Part shown: piece after piece, positions 55,991 to 64,000 of the stretch
How positions within the stretch are numbered: the stretch's first letter is position 1
Layout of the letters: each line of letters starts with the position of its first letter
Assembly (NCBI RefSeq): GCF_900155685.1
Contig: NZ_LT732548.1
Coordinates: forward strand, 1,570,696 to 1,634,695
Source of the DNA: Paenibacillus bouchesdurhonensis
Lineage (GTDB): Bacteria; Bacillota; Bacilli; Paenibacillales; Paenibacillaceae
Direction of reading: 5' to 3'
DNA length: 64,000 nucleotides
Position numbers and translations under genes: made by a program
The notes under the pieces: model-generated
The model's input: only the letters and a program-made list of their open reading frames with translations
What the model was told of the DNA's origin: nothing
Databases searched by the model: none

Positions 55991-56103
55991 GCGCGAAATA
56001 AATCGCTTTCGTTTATGTAATATAACTGTAATATTACTTTCATGTTCCTTTAACATAGCTTGTTTATAATAACAGCATGACCCCCTTTTAATATATACTT
56101 TTT

Positions 56104-56136
56104 GGACCTGCACCCCGTTGGTAGCAGGTCTTTTTC
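56104..56136 (+). terminator. Terminator after the hypothetical gene
   Basis: GACCTGC pairs with GCAGGTC, followed by TTTTTC. Confidence 0.88.
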
Positions 56137-56214
56137 TTTGGAAGGCTTGACTTTGTGTGAGGGGTTCCTTAAAATCTAAAAATATACGTAATTTCTTTAA
56201 TACTTTTATTCGAT

Positions 56215-56580
56215 GACGGGAGAAAGTAATTCAGCCCCACATCCACAGAGAGGAATCCCGGTAGGAGGGTGTATGATTGTTTTGAGCTTGACTCGGAATC
56301 ATATGCTGATCATGACTGGCTGGAAGGATTCTGGTGATGATTGAACGAAAGACTTCCCTGAGAACCGACGGCGAAATAGCAGCAGAGTAGCCGAGCGGCG
56401 TAGGCGGGCGTTAACCGCATAAAGCGAATACCGTTTTCTGGACGGGAATGAATGATCAAGAACTTTGTTCCCGGACAGCAGCTAACGGCAATCGGAATGT
56501 GGGTGGCACCACGGGTGATTTGGTAAATGATCTCTCGTCCCTGTTTGATTTATGAACAGGGACGGGAGTTTTTTATTTTC
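56215..56580 (+). promoter_or_regulatory. T-box leader of hisS
   Basis: The T-box sequence GTGGGTGGCACCACGGG is at about 56498-56514, and the Stem I conserved AGTAA and CAGAGAGGAA elements are at about 56225 and 56247. A terminator (CTCTCGTCCCTGTT pairing with AACAGGGACGGGAG, then T) ends the leader at about 56575. Uncharged cognate tRNA would favour the antiterminator and switch on hisS. I could not fix the specifier codon by eye; CAC (His) is expected if it controls hisS only, GAC (Asp) is possible because aspS follows. Confidence 0.88.
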
Positions 56581-56615
56581 ACAGCTTAATATGATGTTAG
56601 ATGGAGGGATGGGAC

Positions 56616-57860
56616 ATGGCTTTTCAAAAACCGACAGGCACGCAGGATATACTGCCCGGTACTGTAGAAAAGTGGCAATTCATTGAAGAGAAAGCCAGAG
56701 ATTTGTGCCGTCGATTCAATTACAAGGAAATTCGCACCCCGATCTTCGAACAGACAACATTGTTTGAACGCGGAGTCGGAGAAACGACGGATATTGTCGA
56801 AAAAGAAATGTACACATTCATCGACAAGGGGGATCGTAGCATGACGCTGCGGCCGGAAGGAACGGCGGGCGTCGTTCGCTCTTATGTCGAGAACAAGCTG
56901 TATGGCGAACCGGACGTAACCAAGCTGTATTATATCGGCCCTATGTTTCGTTATGAGCGCCCGCAGGCTGGTCGCCAGCGTCAGTTCCATCAATACGGCG
57001 TAGAAGTATTCGGCGCCTTTGATCCGGCGATAGATGCTGAGGTGGTAGCTCTTGGATACCAGTACTGCCGAGAGCTTGGCTTACAGGAAGTTAAGGTTGA
57101 GCTGAACTCCGTCGGCAATCCGGCAAGCCGCGCCGCCTACCGCGACAAGCTGCTCGGATTCCTCATGCCGATGAAAGATGAGCTGTGCAAGGATTGCCAG
57201 TCCCGGATTGAGCGCAATCCGATGCGTGTGCTCGATTGCAAGGTGGATCAGGACAAGTTTGCGGATGCCCCTTCCATTCTGGACAGCCTTGATGAAGAGT
57301 GCACCGCGCATTTTGCTGAAGTGCAGGAGTTGCTTACGGCGATGGGAATTGAGTATGTTATTAACCATCGTCTCGTGCGCGGCCTGGACTATTACACGCA
57401 CACCGCGTTTGAATATAAAGCCCAAGGCATCGGAGCGATCGATACGATTGGGGGAGGAGGGCGCTATAACGGTCTTGTCGCTGATGTGGGCGGCCCTGAC
57501 CAACCAGGCATTGGCTTTGCTATCGGCCTTGAGCGAATCGCGCTTATCCTGGAAAAGCAAGGGATTAGCGTCTCTGCGGAGAAACCGCTCGATGTCTATC
57601 TTGTCGCCCTAGGTGAAGCCGCTGATAAGGAAATTACGTCACTGTTGTTCAAGCTGCGTCAGGCCGGATTTACTGCTGAACGCGACTACCTAGGCCGCAA
57701 AATGAAGGCGCAAATGAAGTCCGCTGACCGAATGAAAGCTCGTTACACCGCCATCCTTGGCGATGATGAGCTGGAGCGGGGCGAAATCGCCCTTAAGTCG
57801 ATGGAGACCGGCGAGCAGCGCACCGTCAAGCTCGCTGAGCTTGTGAACGAGCTGAAGTAG
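56616..57860 (+). CDS. hisS: Histidyl-tRNA synthetase
   Basis: 414 residues. Class II motifs: motif 2 [18 protein letters not shown], histidine-specific [15 protein letters not shown], motif 3 [11 protein letters not shown], and a C-terminal anticodon-binding domain. The ATG at about 56616 follows GGAGGGA; another ATG five codons earlier overlaps that site. It is preceded by a T-box leader and separated from aspS by a repeat-filled spacer. Confidence 0.97.
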   Translation: MAFQKPTGTQDILPGTVEKWQFIEEKARDLCRRFNYKEIRTPIFEQTTLFERGVGETTDIVEKEMYTFIDKGDRSMTLRPEGTAGVVRSYVENKLYGEPDVTKLYYIGPMFRYERPQAGRQRQFHQYGVEVFGAFDPAIDAEVVALGYQYCRELGLQEVKVELNSVGNPASRAAYRDKLLGFLMPMKDELCKDCQSRIERNPMRVLDCKVDQDKFADAPSILDSLDEECTAHFAEVQELLTAMGIEYVINHRLVRGLDYYTHTAFEYKAQGIGAIDTIGGGGRYNGLVADVGGPDQPGIGFAIGLERIALILEKQGISVSAEKPLDVYLVALGEAADKEITSLLFKLRQAGFTAERDYLGRKMKAQMKSADRMKARYTAILGDDELERGEIALKSMETGEQRTVKLAELVNELK

Positions 57861-58459
57861 GCAGCAGTTGCCCTGCATCATGGTGAGCGAATCCCCGTAA
57901 GGGGAGAGCGTCTCCTTAGAAGAAAGCAGAAGTAAGAGCCGTAAGCCATGCTGTTAGCAGTAGAAGCTTTGCATCTTAGCAAGCGTATCTCCGCAGGAGA
58001 GAGCGCAACCCGCAAGAACCCATTGCCCTGCACCAGTGTGAGCGAATCCCCAAAGGGGACAGCGCCCACTAAGCTCGGTAGTACCGCCAATACGCACTCC
58101 CGTAGCAATTATAGCCCCAATCGCAGGAGCGCCGGCGTAAAGCGGGCCCGTCAGGGCGGCAAGCGGCTGATAGCACCATACCATGCCCAGGTGAGCCGAA
58201 AGCAGAAGAACTATGCAGCGTGTTTGCCAGGTAACCCGGGAGCGCCAAAAGTAAGACGTACCCGAAGGGGGAAAAGCGTTCCATACACCAACCCAGCGCA
58301 TTCCCGAAGGGAACAGCGGCTGCAGGAGCACCTCTTCACCTCCTACGTTACTCCAGTTTGCGGGAGTCCCGAGGGCAGCGAGCCCTCGGGGGCCCTCCCT
58401 TACGGTAAGGGAGGGTTTGGGTGGGTTGGGAATATACTAAATGAAGGAGCCATAAATCC
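57861..58459 (+). repeat. hisS-aspS spacer with a family of short hairpin repeats
   Basis: 600 nt without a believable gene. At least five copies of a unit of about 23 nt occur at 57887-57910, 57983-58005, 58042-58064, 58256-58278 and 58296-58318. Their plan is GCG-AT-(CCCC or CTCC or CCC)-loop-(GGGG or GGAG or GGG)-A-(G/C/A)-AGCG. Stem bases change in compensating pairs. Units one and three also share the 5' flank CCCTGCA-CA-GTGAGCG. Confidence 0.72.
58368..58415 (+). repeat. Two strong hairpins just before aspS
   Basis: CCCGAGGGC pairs with GCCCTCGGG, then CCCTCCCTTAC pairs with GTAAGGGAGGG. Little T follows. They may end readthrough or shape the aspS 5' region. Confidence 0.6.
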
Positions 58460-60241
58460 ATGAATCGTACTCATCATTGCGGATCGCTTAGCGCCGCGCA
58501 TATTGGAGAAACTGTAACCCTGAACGGCTGGGTGCAAACCCGCCGTGACCTCGGAGGCGTCCTGTTCATCGACCTCCGCGACCGCAGCGGTATCGTGCAG
58601 ATCGTATTCAACCCTGCTTATTCCGGCCAAGCGCTGGATATTGCCGATAAAGTGCGCAGCGAATACGTCCTTGCCGTTCAAGGTAAAGTAGTACAGCGGG
58701 ATCCCGAGACGGTGAACCCGAACCTGCCGACAGGGGAAATTGAGATTCAAATTACGGAAATCGAAGTGTTGAATGCGGCAAAAACACCTCCGTTCTTCAT
58801 TGAAGACGGTGTAGAAGTAGACGAGTCCATCCGCTTGAAATATCGTTACCTGGATCTGCGTCGTCCAGAAATGCAAAAAACATTATTGCTTCGCTCCAAA
58901 GCGGCGAAAGTATTCCGCGACTTCCTCGACGGGGAAGGATTTATCGAAGTGGAAACCCCGATTCTGACGAAGAGCTCTCCGGAAGGTGCGCGTGATTATC
59001 TCGTACCAAGCCGGGTGCATGCGGGCGAGTTCTTCGCCCTGCCGCAATCGCCGCAGTTGTACAAGCAACTGTTGATGGTCAGCGGCGTAGAGCGATACTA
59101 TCAAATCGCTCGCTGCTTCCGAGACGAGGATCTTCGTGCTGACCGCCAGCCTGAATTCACTCAGGTGGACATCGAGACCTCATTCCTGTCCCGTGACGAA
59201 TTGCTGGACATGATGGAGAGACTCGTGGTACGTCTGTTCAAAGAAACAAAGGGAGTCGATATTCCTACACCATTCCAACGCTTGACCTATGCAGAAGCGA
59301 TGGGCAAATACGGTTCCGACAAGCCTGACCTGCGTTTTGGCCTGGAATTGATCGAAGTTAACGACATCGTTTCTACTTGTGGCGTTAAAGTATTCTCTTC
59401 CGTCATCGAAAAGGGCGGCGAGGTTAAAGTGCTTAACGCTAAAGGCTGCGGCACATGGAGCCGCAAGGAAATCGATGATCTGGGGCCGTTTGCAGCTCGG
59501 TACGGAGCAAAGGGTCTTGCTTGGATTCAAGTGAAGGAAGGCGAATTCCGCGGACCGATCGTTAAGTTTTTCACCGAACAGGAAATTGAAGCGCTGAGAG
59601 AGCGTACAGGCGCAGAAGAAGGAGACCTCTTGCTCTTCTCCGCAGATACCAAGAAGGTCGTAGCTGATGTTCTCGGCAACCTTCGCCTTAAAATCGGTCG
59701 CGATCTCGGTCTTATCGACGATAATGTGTACAAATTCGCATGGGTTGTCGACTTCCCGCTGCTTGGTTGGGATGAGGATCAGAAGCGCTATGTCGCTGAG
59801 CATCATCCGTTTACGCGTCCTCGCGATGAGGATATCGCATTGTTCGATACAGATCCGGGCAAAATTCTAGCCCAAGCCTATGACCTTGTGCTCAATGGAT
59901 ACGAAGTGGGCGGCGGATCGATGCGGATTTACAAACGCGACGTTCAGGAAAAAATGTTCAAAGCAATCGGCTTGTCCCCAGAAGAAGCGCAGGAGAAATT
60001 CGGCTTCCTTCTAGACGCCTTTGACTACGGTACTCCTCCGCATGGCGGCGTAGCCTTCGGATTCGACCGTCTTGTCATGCTACTGGCTGGCCGCAACAAT
60101 CTGCGCGAGACAATTGCATTTCCGAAGACGGCAAGCGCGACAGATCTGCTTATGAACGCACCATCCGAAGTCGACGCGCCTCAATTGGAGCAGCTTCATA
60201 TTAAACTGGCTGTAAAACCGGCTGAAGATAAAAAACAATAA
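58460..60241 (+). CDS. aspS: Aspartyl-tRNA synthetase
   Basis: 593 residues, bacterial type. N-terminal OB anticodon domain ([20 protein letters not shown]), class II motif 2 ([18 protein letters not shown]), the bacterial GAD insertion, and motif 3 ([16 protein letters not shown]). The ATG follows AAGGAG. There is no T-box directly before it, so regulation may come from the hisS leader or an unmarked promoter. Confidence 0.98.
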   Translation: MNRTHHCGSLSAAHIGETVTLNGWVQTRRDLGGVLFIDLRDRSGIVQIVFNPAYSGQALDIADKVRSEYVLAVQGKVVQRDPETVNPNLPTGEIEIQITEIEVLNAAKTPPFFIEDGVEVDESIRLKYRYLDLRRPEMQKTLLLRSKAAKVFRDFLDGEGFIEVETPILTKSSPEGARDYLVPSRVHAGEFFALPQSPQLYKQLLMVSGVERYYQIARCFRDEDLRADRQPEFTQVDIETSFLSRDELLDMMERLVVRLFKETKGVDIPTPFQRLTYAEAMGKYGSDKPDLRFGLELIEVNDIVSTCGVKVFSSVIEKGGEVKVLNAKGCGTWSRKEIDDLGPFAARYGAKGLAWIQVKEGEFRGPIVKFFTEQEIEALRERTGAEEGDLLLFSADTKKVVADVLGNLRLKIGRDLGLIDDNVYKFAWVVDFPLLGWDEDQKRYVAEHHPFTRPRDEDIALFDTDPGKILAQAYDLVLNGYEVGGGSMRIYKRDVQEKMFKAIGLSPEEAQEKFGFLLDAFDYGTPPHGGVAFGFDRLVMLLAGRNNLRETIAFPKTASATDLLMNAPSEVDAPQLEQLHIKLAVKPAEDKKQ

Positions 60242-60254
60242 TACTTTAGCAAGG

Positions 60255-60294
60255 AACGGGTACGGCTCCCTGATAGGAGGCCGTAGCCCGTTTC
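60255..60294 (+). terminator. Terminator-like hairpin after aspS
   Basis: AACGGG-TACGGC pairs with GCCGTA-GCCCGTT; short T tract. Confidence 0.75.
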
Positions 60295-60323
60295 TGCTTC
60301 CATGAAGGAGGAGTGCGGGAAAT

Positions 60324-61076
60324 ATGCTTCATCAGTTTTCACGAACAGAGCTGGCCATCGGGGCAGAAGGTCTGGAAGCATTAAAGAACAGCACGGTCGC
60401 AGTACTAGGGATCGGCGGGGTTGGAGCGATTGCTGTAGAGGCTCTCGCTCGGACGGGAGTCGGACGGATTATCCTTATCGATAAAGACGTCGTTGATATT
60501 ACGAACCTTAACCGTCAAATCCATGCATTAACGACAACGATTGGTCAGAAAAAAGCGGATTTGATGTGCGAACGGGTAAAATTAATTAACCCGGAATGCG
60601 AGACGATTGCACTCAACATGTTCTATACGGAAGAAACCTATGAGCAGTTGTTCCAGTATGATATCGATTACGTGCTGGATGCCTCGGATACCATTATGTA
60701 CAAAATCCATCTCATTAAAGAATGCCTGAATCGGAAAATTCCGCTCTTGTCCAGTATGGGCGCTGCTAACAAGATGGATCCGACCCGGTTCCAGGTGGCG
60801 GATATTTCAAAAACATCGGTTGACCCGATGGCCCGTGTCATTCGCACAAAGCTGCGTAAAGACGGTATCAAGAAAGGGGTTAAGGTGGTATTCTCCACCG
60901 AAGAACCGGTCAAGCCTCGGGAGGATGTAACCAAGAAAATTGCTCCGGAAGGCGCTAAAATCCGTAAAGCGAAGCAGCCGCCGGCCAGCAACTCATACGT
61001 TCCACCTGTGGTTGGACTCATTATGGTCAGCGTAGCTGTCCGGGAATTGCTTGAGAATAACGGGATTAAAATATAA
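60324..61076 (+). CDS. tcdA: tRNA threonylcarbamoyladenosine dehydratase
   Basis: 250 residues of the E1-like ThiF/MoeB fold: nucleotide loop VLGIGGVGAIAVEALARTGVG, LIDKDVVDITNLNRQ and a C-terminal lid segment. TcdA (YrvM/CsdL) makes the cyclic form of t6A at tRNA position 37. It follows aspS as in Bacillus subtilis. The ribosome site is GAAGGAGGAG. Distinction from other ThiF-like proteins rests on length, sequence pattern and context. Confidence 0.93.
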   Translation: MLHQFSRTELAIGAEGLEALKNSTVAVLGIGGVGAIAVEALARTGVGRIILIDKDVVDITNLNRQIHALTTTIGQKKADLMCERVKLINPECETIALNMFYTEETYEQLFQYDIDYVLDASDTIMYKIHLIKECLNRKIPLLSSMGAANKMDPTRFQVADISKTSVDPMARVIRTKLRKDGIKKGVKVVFSTEEPVKPREDVTKKIAPEGAKIRKAKQPPASNSYVPPVVGLIMVSVAVRELLENNGIKI

Positions 61077-61088
61077 ATTAGCGATTGC

Positions 61089-61131
61089 AAAAAGCGATCC
61101 TGCCTTTTGAAGTGAAGGCAGTCGCTTTTTG
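61089..61131 (+). terminator. Terminator after tcdA
   Basis: AAAAAGCGA with CTGCCTT pairs with AAGGCAG and TCGCTTTTT. Confidence 0.9.
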
Positions 61132-61236
61132 TGTTTCTTGGTGGTATAATGTAACTCCTTTTGACTTCTGGAATGAAGATGATCTGACGTATTCTCCAGG
61201 ACACAATTGGAAGACTAACCTTAGGAGGTAACTGAA

Positions 61237-63390
61237 ATGAATAATTTTCAAAGTGCCTATCAAGAAGAGAAGGAGCGGCTTGACCGTACCTTGCAGGAGA
61301 TCGATCACCAATTGTCAGCTCTGCGGGCGATACCTGTATACACAGGACATGATTTCACAGAGCAGGTACTGGAGGCTGGCCGGGAAGGCCAGCGCCAGCA
61401 GCTGGAGAAGTCATTGCGCGAACCTTACTTCGGCAGACTGGATTTTGAGGAACAGGGACGCGAGCTTGCCTCGCTCTATATCGGCAAAGTAGGCGTAGGC
61501 GATCCTTCCGGCAAGCAGCCGATCGTTATGGACTGGCGAGCGCCGGCAGCCAGCTTGTTCTATTCGTTCACCGGTGGAGATTTGGCATCCTATGAAGCGC
61601 CGGAGGGCATTATTGAGGGACTTGTCTATTTAAAAAGAAATATTGTCATTCGCCAGCAGATTCTGGATCGTGTCGTCGATACGTACAACCGGGAGGACGA
61701 GGGACCAGCAGTTTCGGATGAATTCCTTGTCTACCGGCTGGGCGAGAATAAGGATAATCGGCTGCGGGACATTGTGTCTACGATCCAGGCGGAGCAGGAT
61801 CAAATCATCAGGGCAGCTAGGAATACGGCGCTCATTATCCAAGGCGTAGCGGGCAGCGGAAAGACGACGGTAGCGCTGCATCGCTTGGCCTTTTTGCTGT
61901 ATCAATATAAGGAGCAGATAGCCGCTGAACGCATGATTATTTTTGCACCGAACCATATGTTCATTGATTATATTTCTGAGGTGCTTCCGGAGCTTGGTGT
62001 AGGCGACATTCTGCAAAGCACATTTGCAGAATGGGCCATGGGCGTACTTGAGCTGAAGCATCCCCTGGCCGCTAGTCAAGGCGACCTCCATCGCTGGTTC
62101 GATGCAGACCGGACAGAGCGCATGCCGGAAACCCTGTTGCCTGCCCGATTCAAGGGCTCGATTCAATTCAAAGCACTGATCGACGCCTACCTTGATAATA
62201 TGGAATCGTTATGTGTTCCCAAGGTGGATTTCGAGCCCTGGGACGGAGCAAATCTTTCCTATGCGGAAATTCTGGCATGGTTTGAAGGAGAGTATAAGCA
62301 TTATCCCGTTGCAAAGCGCAAGGAACGGGTTCTTGCTCGAATTCACCGCTGGATCGAGATGGAGCTGAAAAAGTCCTCGTCTACTGCGACTATCAAGGAA
62401 CGGAAGAAGAAAGCGCAGCAGCGCGAGAAAGCCTATGCTAAGAAGTGGCCCGAGCTTACGCCGTTATCGCTTTATGAGGAGCTTTTTCAGACTAAAAAAA
62501 AGGGCAGCCTGGGACTGCCCGACATGTCTCCTGATATTCCCCAGGACGTTTGGAATGAAACGCGGAGCAATTTGAAAGAGGCTATCGTTAAAGAGGAGGA
62601 TCTCGCACCACTGCTGTATTTATACACGTGTATTCACGAAATCGAGGGCAGGCTGATCTTCGACCATGTCGTGATCGACGAAGCTCAGGATTTCTCGCCC
62701 TTTCAGGTCGCCGTACTTGACCAGTTTGTTAAAGGGCATTCCTTCACGATTTTGGGTGATTTGTCGCAAGGCATTCATTATTACAAAGGGGTGCGCGATT
62801 GGTGCGAAATGCAGGAACTGTTCCGCTCGGAGGATACGGCTTACTTTGCCCTGACGCGCAGCTACCGCTCGACCATGGAAATTATATCGTTTGGCAATGA
62901 AATATTGGCTCAGGGAGTAGGGACGGAGCTGCTGGCTGTGCCCGTATTCCGCAGCGGAGAGCCGGTAAAGCTGTTATCTGCGGGAGGAACGGAGCGGATT
63001 GCCGCCATTAAAGAGGTGCTGAAGGCCTTGCTCAAGGGAAGCTACCGGACGATGGCGCTGCTAACGAGGACACTGCAGGATGCCTCTGAGCTTCATAAAT
63101 GGCTCGTTCAGGAAGGGCTCGACATCAATTTGATCGATGGAAATAGCCAGCAATATGCGGGCGGGGTATCGGTTCTCCCGGTATATTTGTCTAAAGGGCT
63201 TGAGTTCGACGCTGTTATCGTTACGGATGTCGACAGGGAGCATTACTCTAGCGAGGATGCCAAGCTGCTTTACGTCGGCTGTACTCGGGCTTTGCACGAG
63301 CTCTGGCTGTTGCATGGAGAGAAGCTGCCAGATTATGTGCTCCCGGATGATACAGAGATGGTCATGAACATGACTCGTCCTCTCCTGTAA
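61237..63390 (+). CDS. helD: RNA polymerase recycling ATPase HelD (UvrD/Rep-like helicase)
   Basis: 717 residues. A coiled N-terminal arm (about 1-70) is followed by SF1 motor motifs: Walker A GVAGSGKT (about 204), Walker B FDHVVIDEAQDFSPFQ, GDLSQGIH, and C-terminal motifs including TRSYRSTMEI and VLPVYLSKGLEFDAVIVTD. HelD frees stalled RNA polymerase and influences rifamycin tolerance. The start has TAGGAGG about 8 nt upstream. It is slightly shorter than the Bacillus subtilis protein. Confidence 0.92.
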   Translation: MNNFQSAYQEEKERLDRTLQEIDHQLSALRAIPVYTGHDFTEQVLEAGREGQRQQLEKSLREPYFGRLDFEEQGRELASLYIGKVGVGDPSGKQPIVMDWRAPAASLFYSFTGGDLASYEAPEGIIEGLVYLKRNIVIRQQILDRVVDTYNREDEGPAVSDEFLVYRLGENKDNRLRDIVSTIQAEQDQIIRAARNTALIIQGVAGSGKTTVALHRLAFLLYQYKEQIAAERMIIFAPNHMFIDYISEVLPELGVGDILQSTFAEWAMGVLELKHPLAASQGDLHRWFDADRTERMPETLLPARFKGSIQFKALIDAYLDNMESLCVPKVDFEPWDGANLSYAEILAWFEGEYKHYPVAKRKERVLARIHRWIEMELKKSSSTATIKERKKKAQQREKAYAKKWPELTPLSLYEELFQTKKKGSLGLPDMSPDIPQDVWNETRSNLKEAIVKEEDLAPLLYLYTCIHEIEGRLIFDHVVIDEAQDFSPFQVAVLDQFVKGHSFTILGDLSQGIHYYKGVRDWCEMQELFRSEDTAYFALTRSYRSTMEIISFGNEILAQGVGTELLAVPVFRSGEPVKLLSAGGTERIAAIKEVLKALLKGSYRTMALLTRTLQDASELHKWLVQEGLDINLIDGNSQQYAGGVSVLPVYLSKGLEFDAVIVTDVDREHYSSEDAKLLYVGCTRALHELWLLHGEKLPDYVLPDDTEMVMNMTRPLL

Positions 63391-63474
63391 ATTCAGAAAA
63401 AAAATGAACCGGGTTGGGGACACGGCAGTCATAAAGGAAATTAATCAATCCAAGTCTCGTAGGGAACAACATAA

Positions 63475-63526
63475 GGAGCTGCTCATTAGAAAAATTCTAA
63501 TAGGGCAGCTCCCGTTTTATTATATG
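63475..63526. terminator. Bidirectional terminator between helD and the CD3324-type gene
   Basis: GGAGCTGCTCATTAGAA pairs with TTCTAATAGGGCAGCTCC, followed by CGTTTTATT. Confidence 0.88.
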
Positions 63527-63538
63527 GATATTTATTAG

Positions 63539-63841
63539 TTAGCATGAGGGCAATGTTTCCTTCTGGGCGGTTCGCATTTTGGTCAGTATTTTGCGAATGC
63601 TCTCGTCTGAGAGATAGTACATCTCGGCTAAATCTCTAACCGATAGGCCTGAACAATACTTACGAAATATTTCCTGATTCCGATTGGCAATCGATGTGCG
63701 GGAACCGCTTAACTCTCCCCAGGAAGCACGATTTTGCTCCGGTTTGGGGATATAGAGAAGCTCACCTTGAATATGGCGCTGCAATTCCTTCAGCAATCGG
63801 GGGGGAAGCACATCCTTCCCATTTTTGTAGCTCACGGTCAT
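63539..63841 (-). CDS. CD3324-family / Mor-like HTH protein
   Basis: 100 residues. The N-terminus SYKNGKDVLPPRLLKELQRHIQGELLYIPKPE and the central RNQEIFRKYCSGLSVRDLAEMYYLSDESIRKIL form a short protein with a C-terminal helix-turn-helix, as in the CD3324 family related to the Mu Mor activator. It probably binds DNA; targets unknown. The ATG at 63841 has AGGAGGAAC in front. The start overlaps a small upstream frame. Confidence 0.85.
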   Translation of the reverse strand: MTVSYKNGKDVLPPRLLKELQRHIQGELLYIPKPEQNRASWGELSGSRTSIANRNQEIFRKYCSGLSVRDLAEMYYLSDESIRKILTKMRTAQKETLPSC

Positions 63842-63896
63842 GTTCCTCCTTGTTTCGATGTGCTCGATCTAGTTCAAGAACGAAATAAGTCACCAT
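63762..63896 (-). CDS. Possible 44-residue upstream frame overlapping the CD3324-type gene
   Basis: An ATG at 63896 has GAAAGGGGGATTACGATC before it and opens a short frame (MVTYFVLELDRAHRNKEEHD...). This frame runs past the start of the downstream gene in another frame. The AGGAGG of the downstream gene lies inside it, so it may be a translated leader that couples expression. It may equally be noise. Confidence 0.3.
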   Translation of the reverse strand: MVTYFVLELDRAHRNKEEHDRELQKWEGCASPPIAEGIAAPYSR

Positions 63897-64000
63897 GATC
63901 GTAATCCCCCTTTCGCAACAGTTTGATTTAATCGTTATGGCCAATTATAAATAGCTGGCTATATCTTAACATATTTTCACAGCAACGAAAATAGAGGGGC

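Noticed and set aside
57948..58463. A 171-codon frame between hisS and aspS, and a 125-codon antisense frame
   Set aside because: Both are built from the repeated hairpin units, lack ribosome sites and overlap the aspS ribosome site.
60242..60323. 6S RNA (bsrA), found near aspS in Bacillus subtilis
   Set aside because: The gap is only 82 nt and is mostly a terminator hairpin.

Overview
The window looks like a chromosomal segment of an endospore-forming Bacillales bacterium, most probably Paenibacillaceae. The evidence is the presence of sporulation genes (bofC, a spoIID-type gene, spoVB), the competence regulator comN, the Bacillales gene order ruvC-ruvA-ruvB-(spoIID-like)-queA-tgt-yajC ... 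secD-secF-recJ-apt-relA-dtd-hisS-aspS-tcdA, a Paenibacillus-style extracellular CGTase, and frequent GTG/TTG starts with strong AGGAGG ribosome sites. All identifications are from reading the sequence; no database search was possible.

Layout. 1-3154: the 3' end of an rRNA operon (23S, 5S) followed by ten tightly packed tRNA genes. 3200-3800: no genes, only terminators and a LacI-type operator. 3806-10051: a five-gene operon (zinc dehydrogenase, GH13-type enzyme, a solute-binding-like protein without signal peptide, RibD-C reductase, MATE exporter). 10370-18759: a starch/cyclodextrin locus made of secreted CGTase, cytosolic cyclomaltodextrinase/neopullulanase and a divergent malE-malF-malG importer with no ATPase gene. 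CGTase would make cyclodextrins and maltodextrins outside, the ABC system would import them and the GH13_20 enzyme would hydrolyse them inside. 18949-23247: a flavin-type oxidoreductase, serA, a truncated yggS and a MocR regulator.

23487-28516 is an AT-rich accessory block. A STAND-type NTPase with a long helical-repeat region faces an ATP-grasp ligase/GNAT pair. The whole 4-kb pair is flanked by identical 25-bp inverted repeats, and a tyrosine recombinase gene lies just outside one repeat. A good extended -10 promoter lies outside the left repeat, while a hairpin terminator lies outside the right one. I read this as a candidate invertible promoter-swap switch, the most interesting item in the window; a shared operator is the main alternative. 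A tRNA-Pro gene follows.

28934-46573: conserved core genes (bofC, ruvCAB, spoIID-like, queA, tgt, yajC, membrane proteins, spoVB, comN, separate secD and secF, a CDF-like protein, recJ, apt). 46849-51594: a secreted GH81 beta-1,3-glucanase, a uracil permease and a DUF4870 protein. 51886-63896: relA, dtd, small stress-type genes, a T-box-controlled hisS, a 600-bp repeat-filled spacer, aspS, tcdA, helD and a CD3324-type DNA-binding protein.

Near 56580-56620 my hand-counted coordinates may be off by one base.
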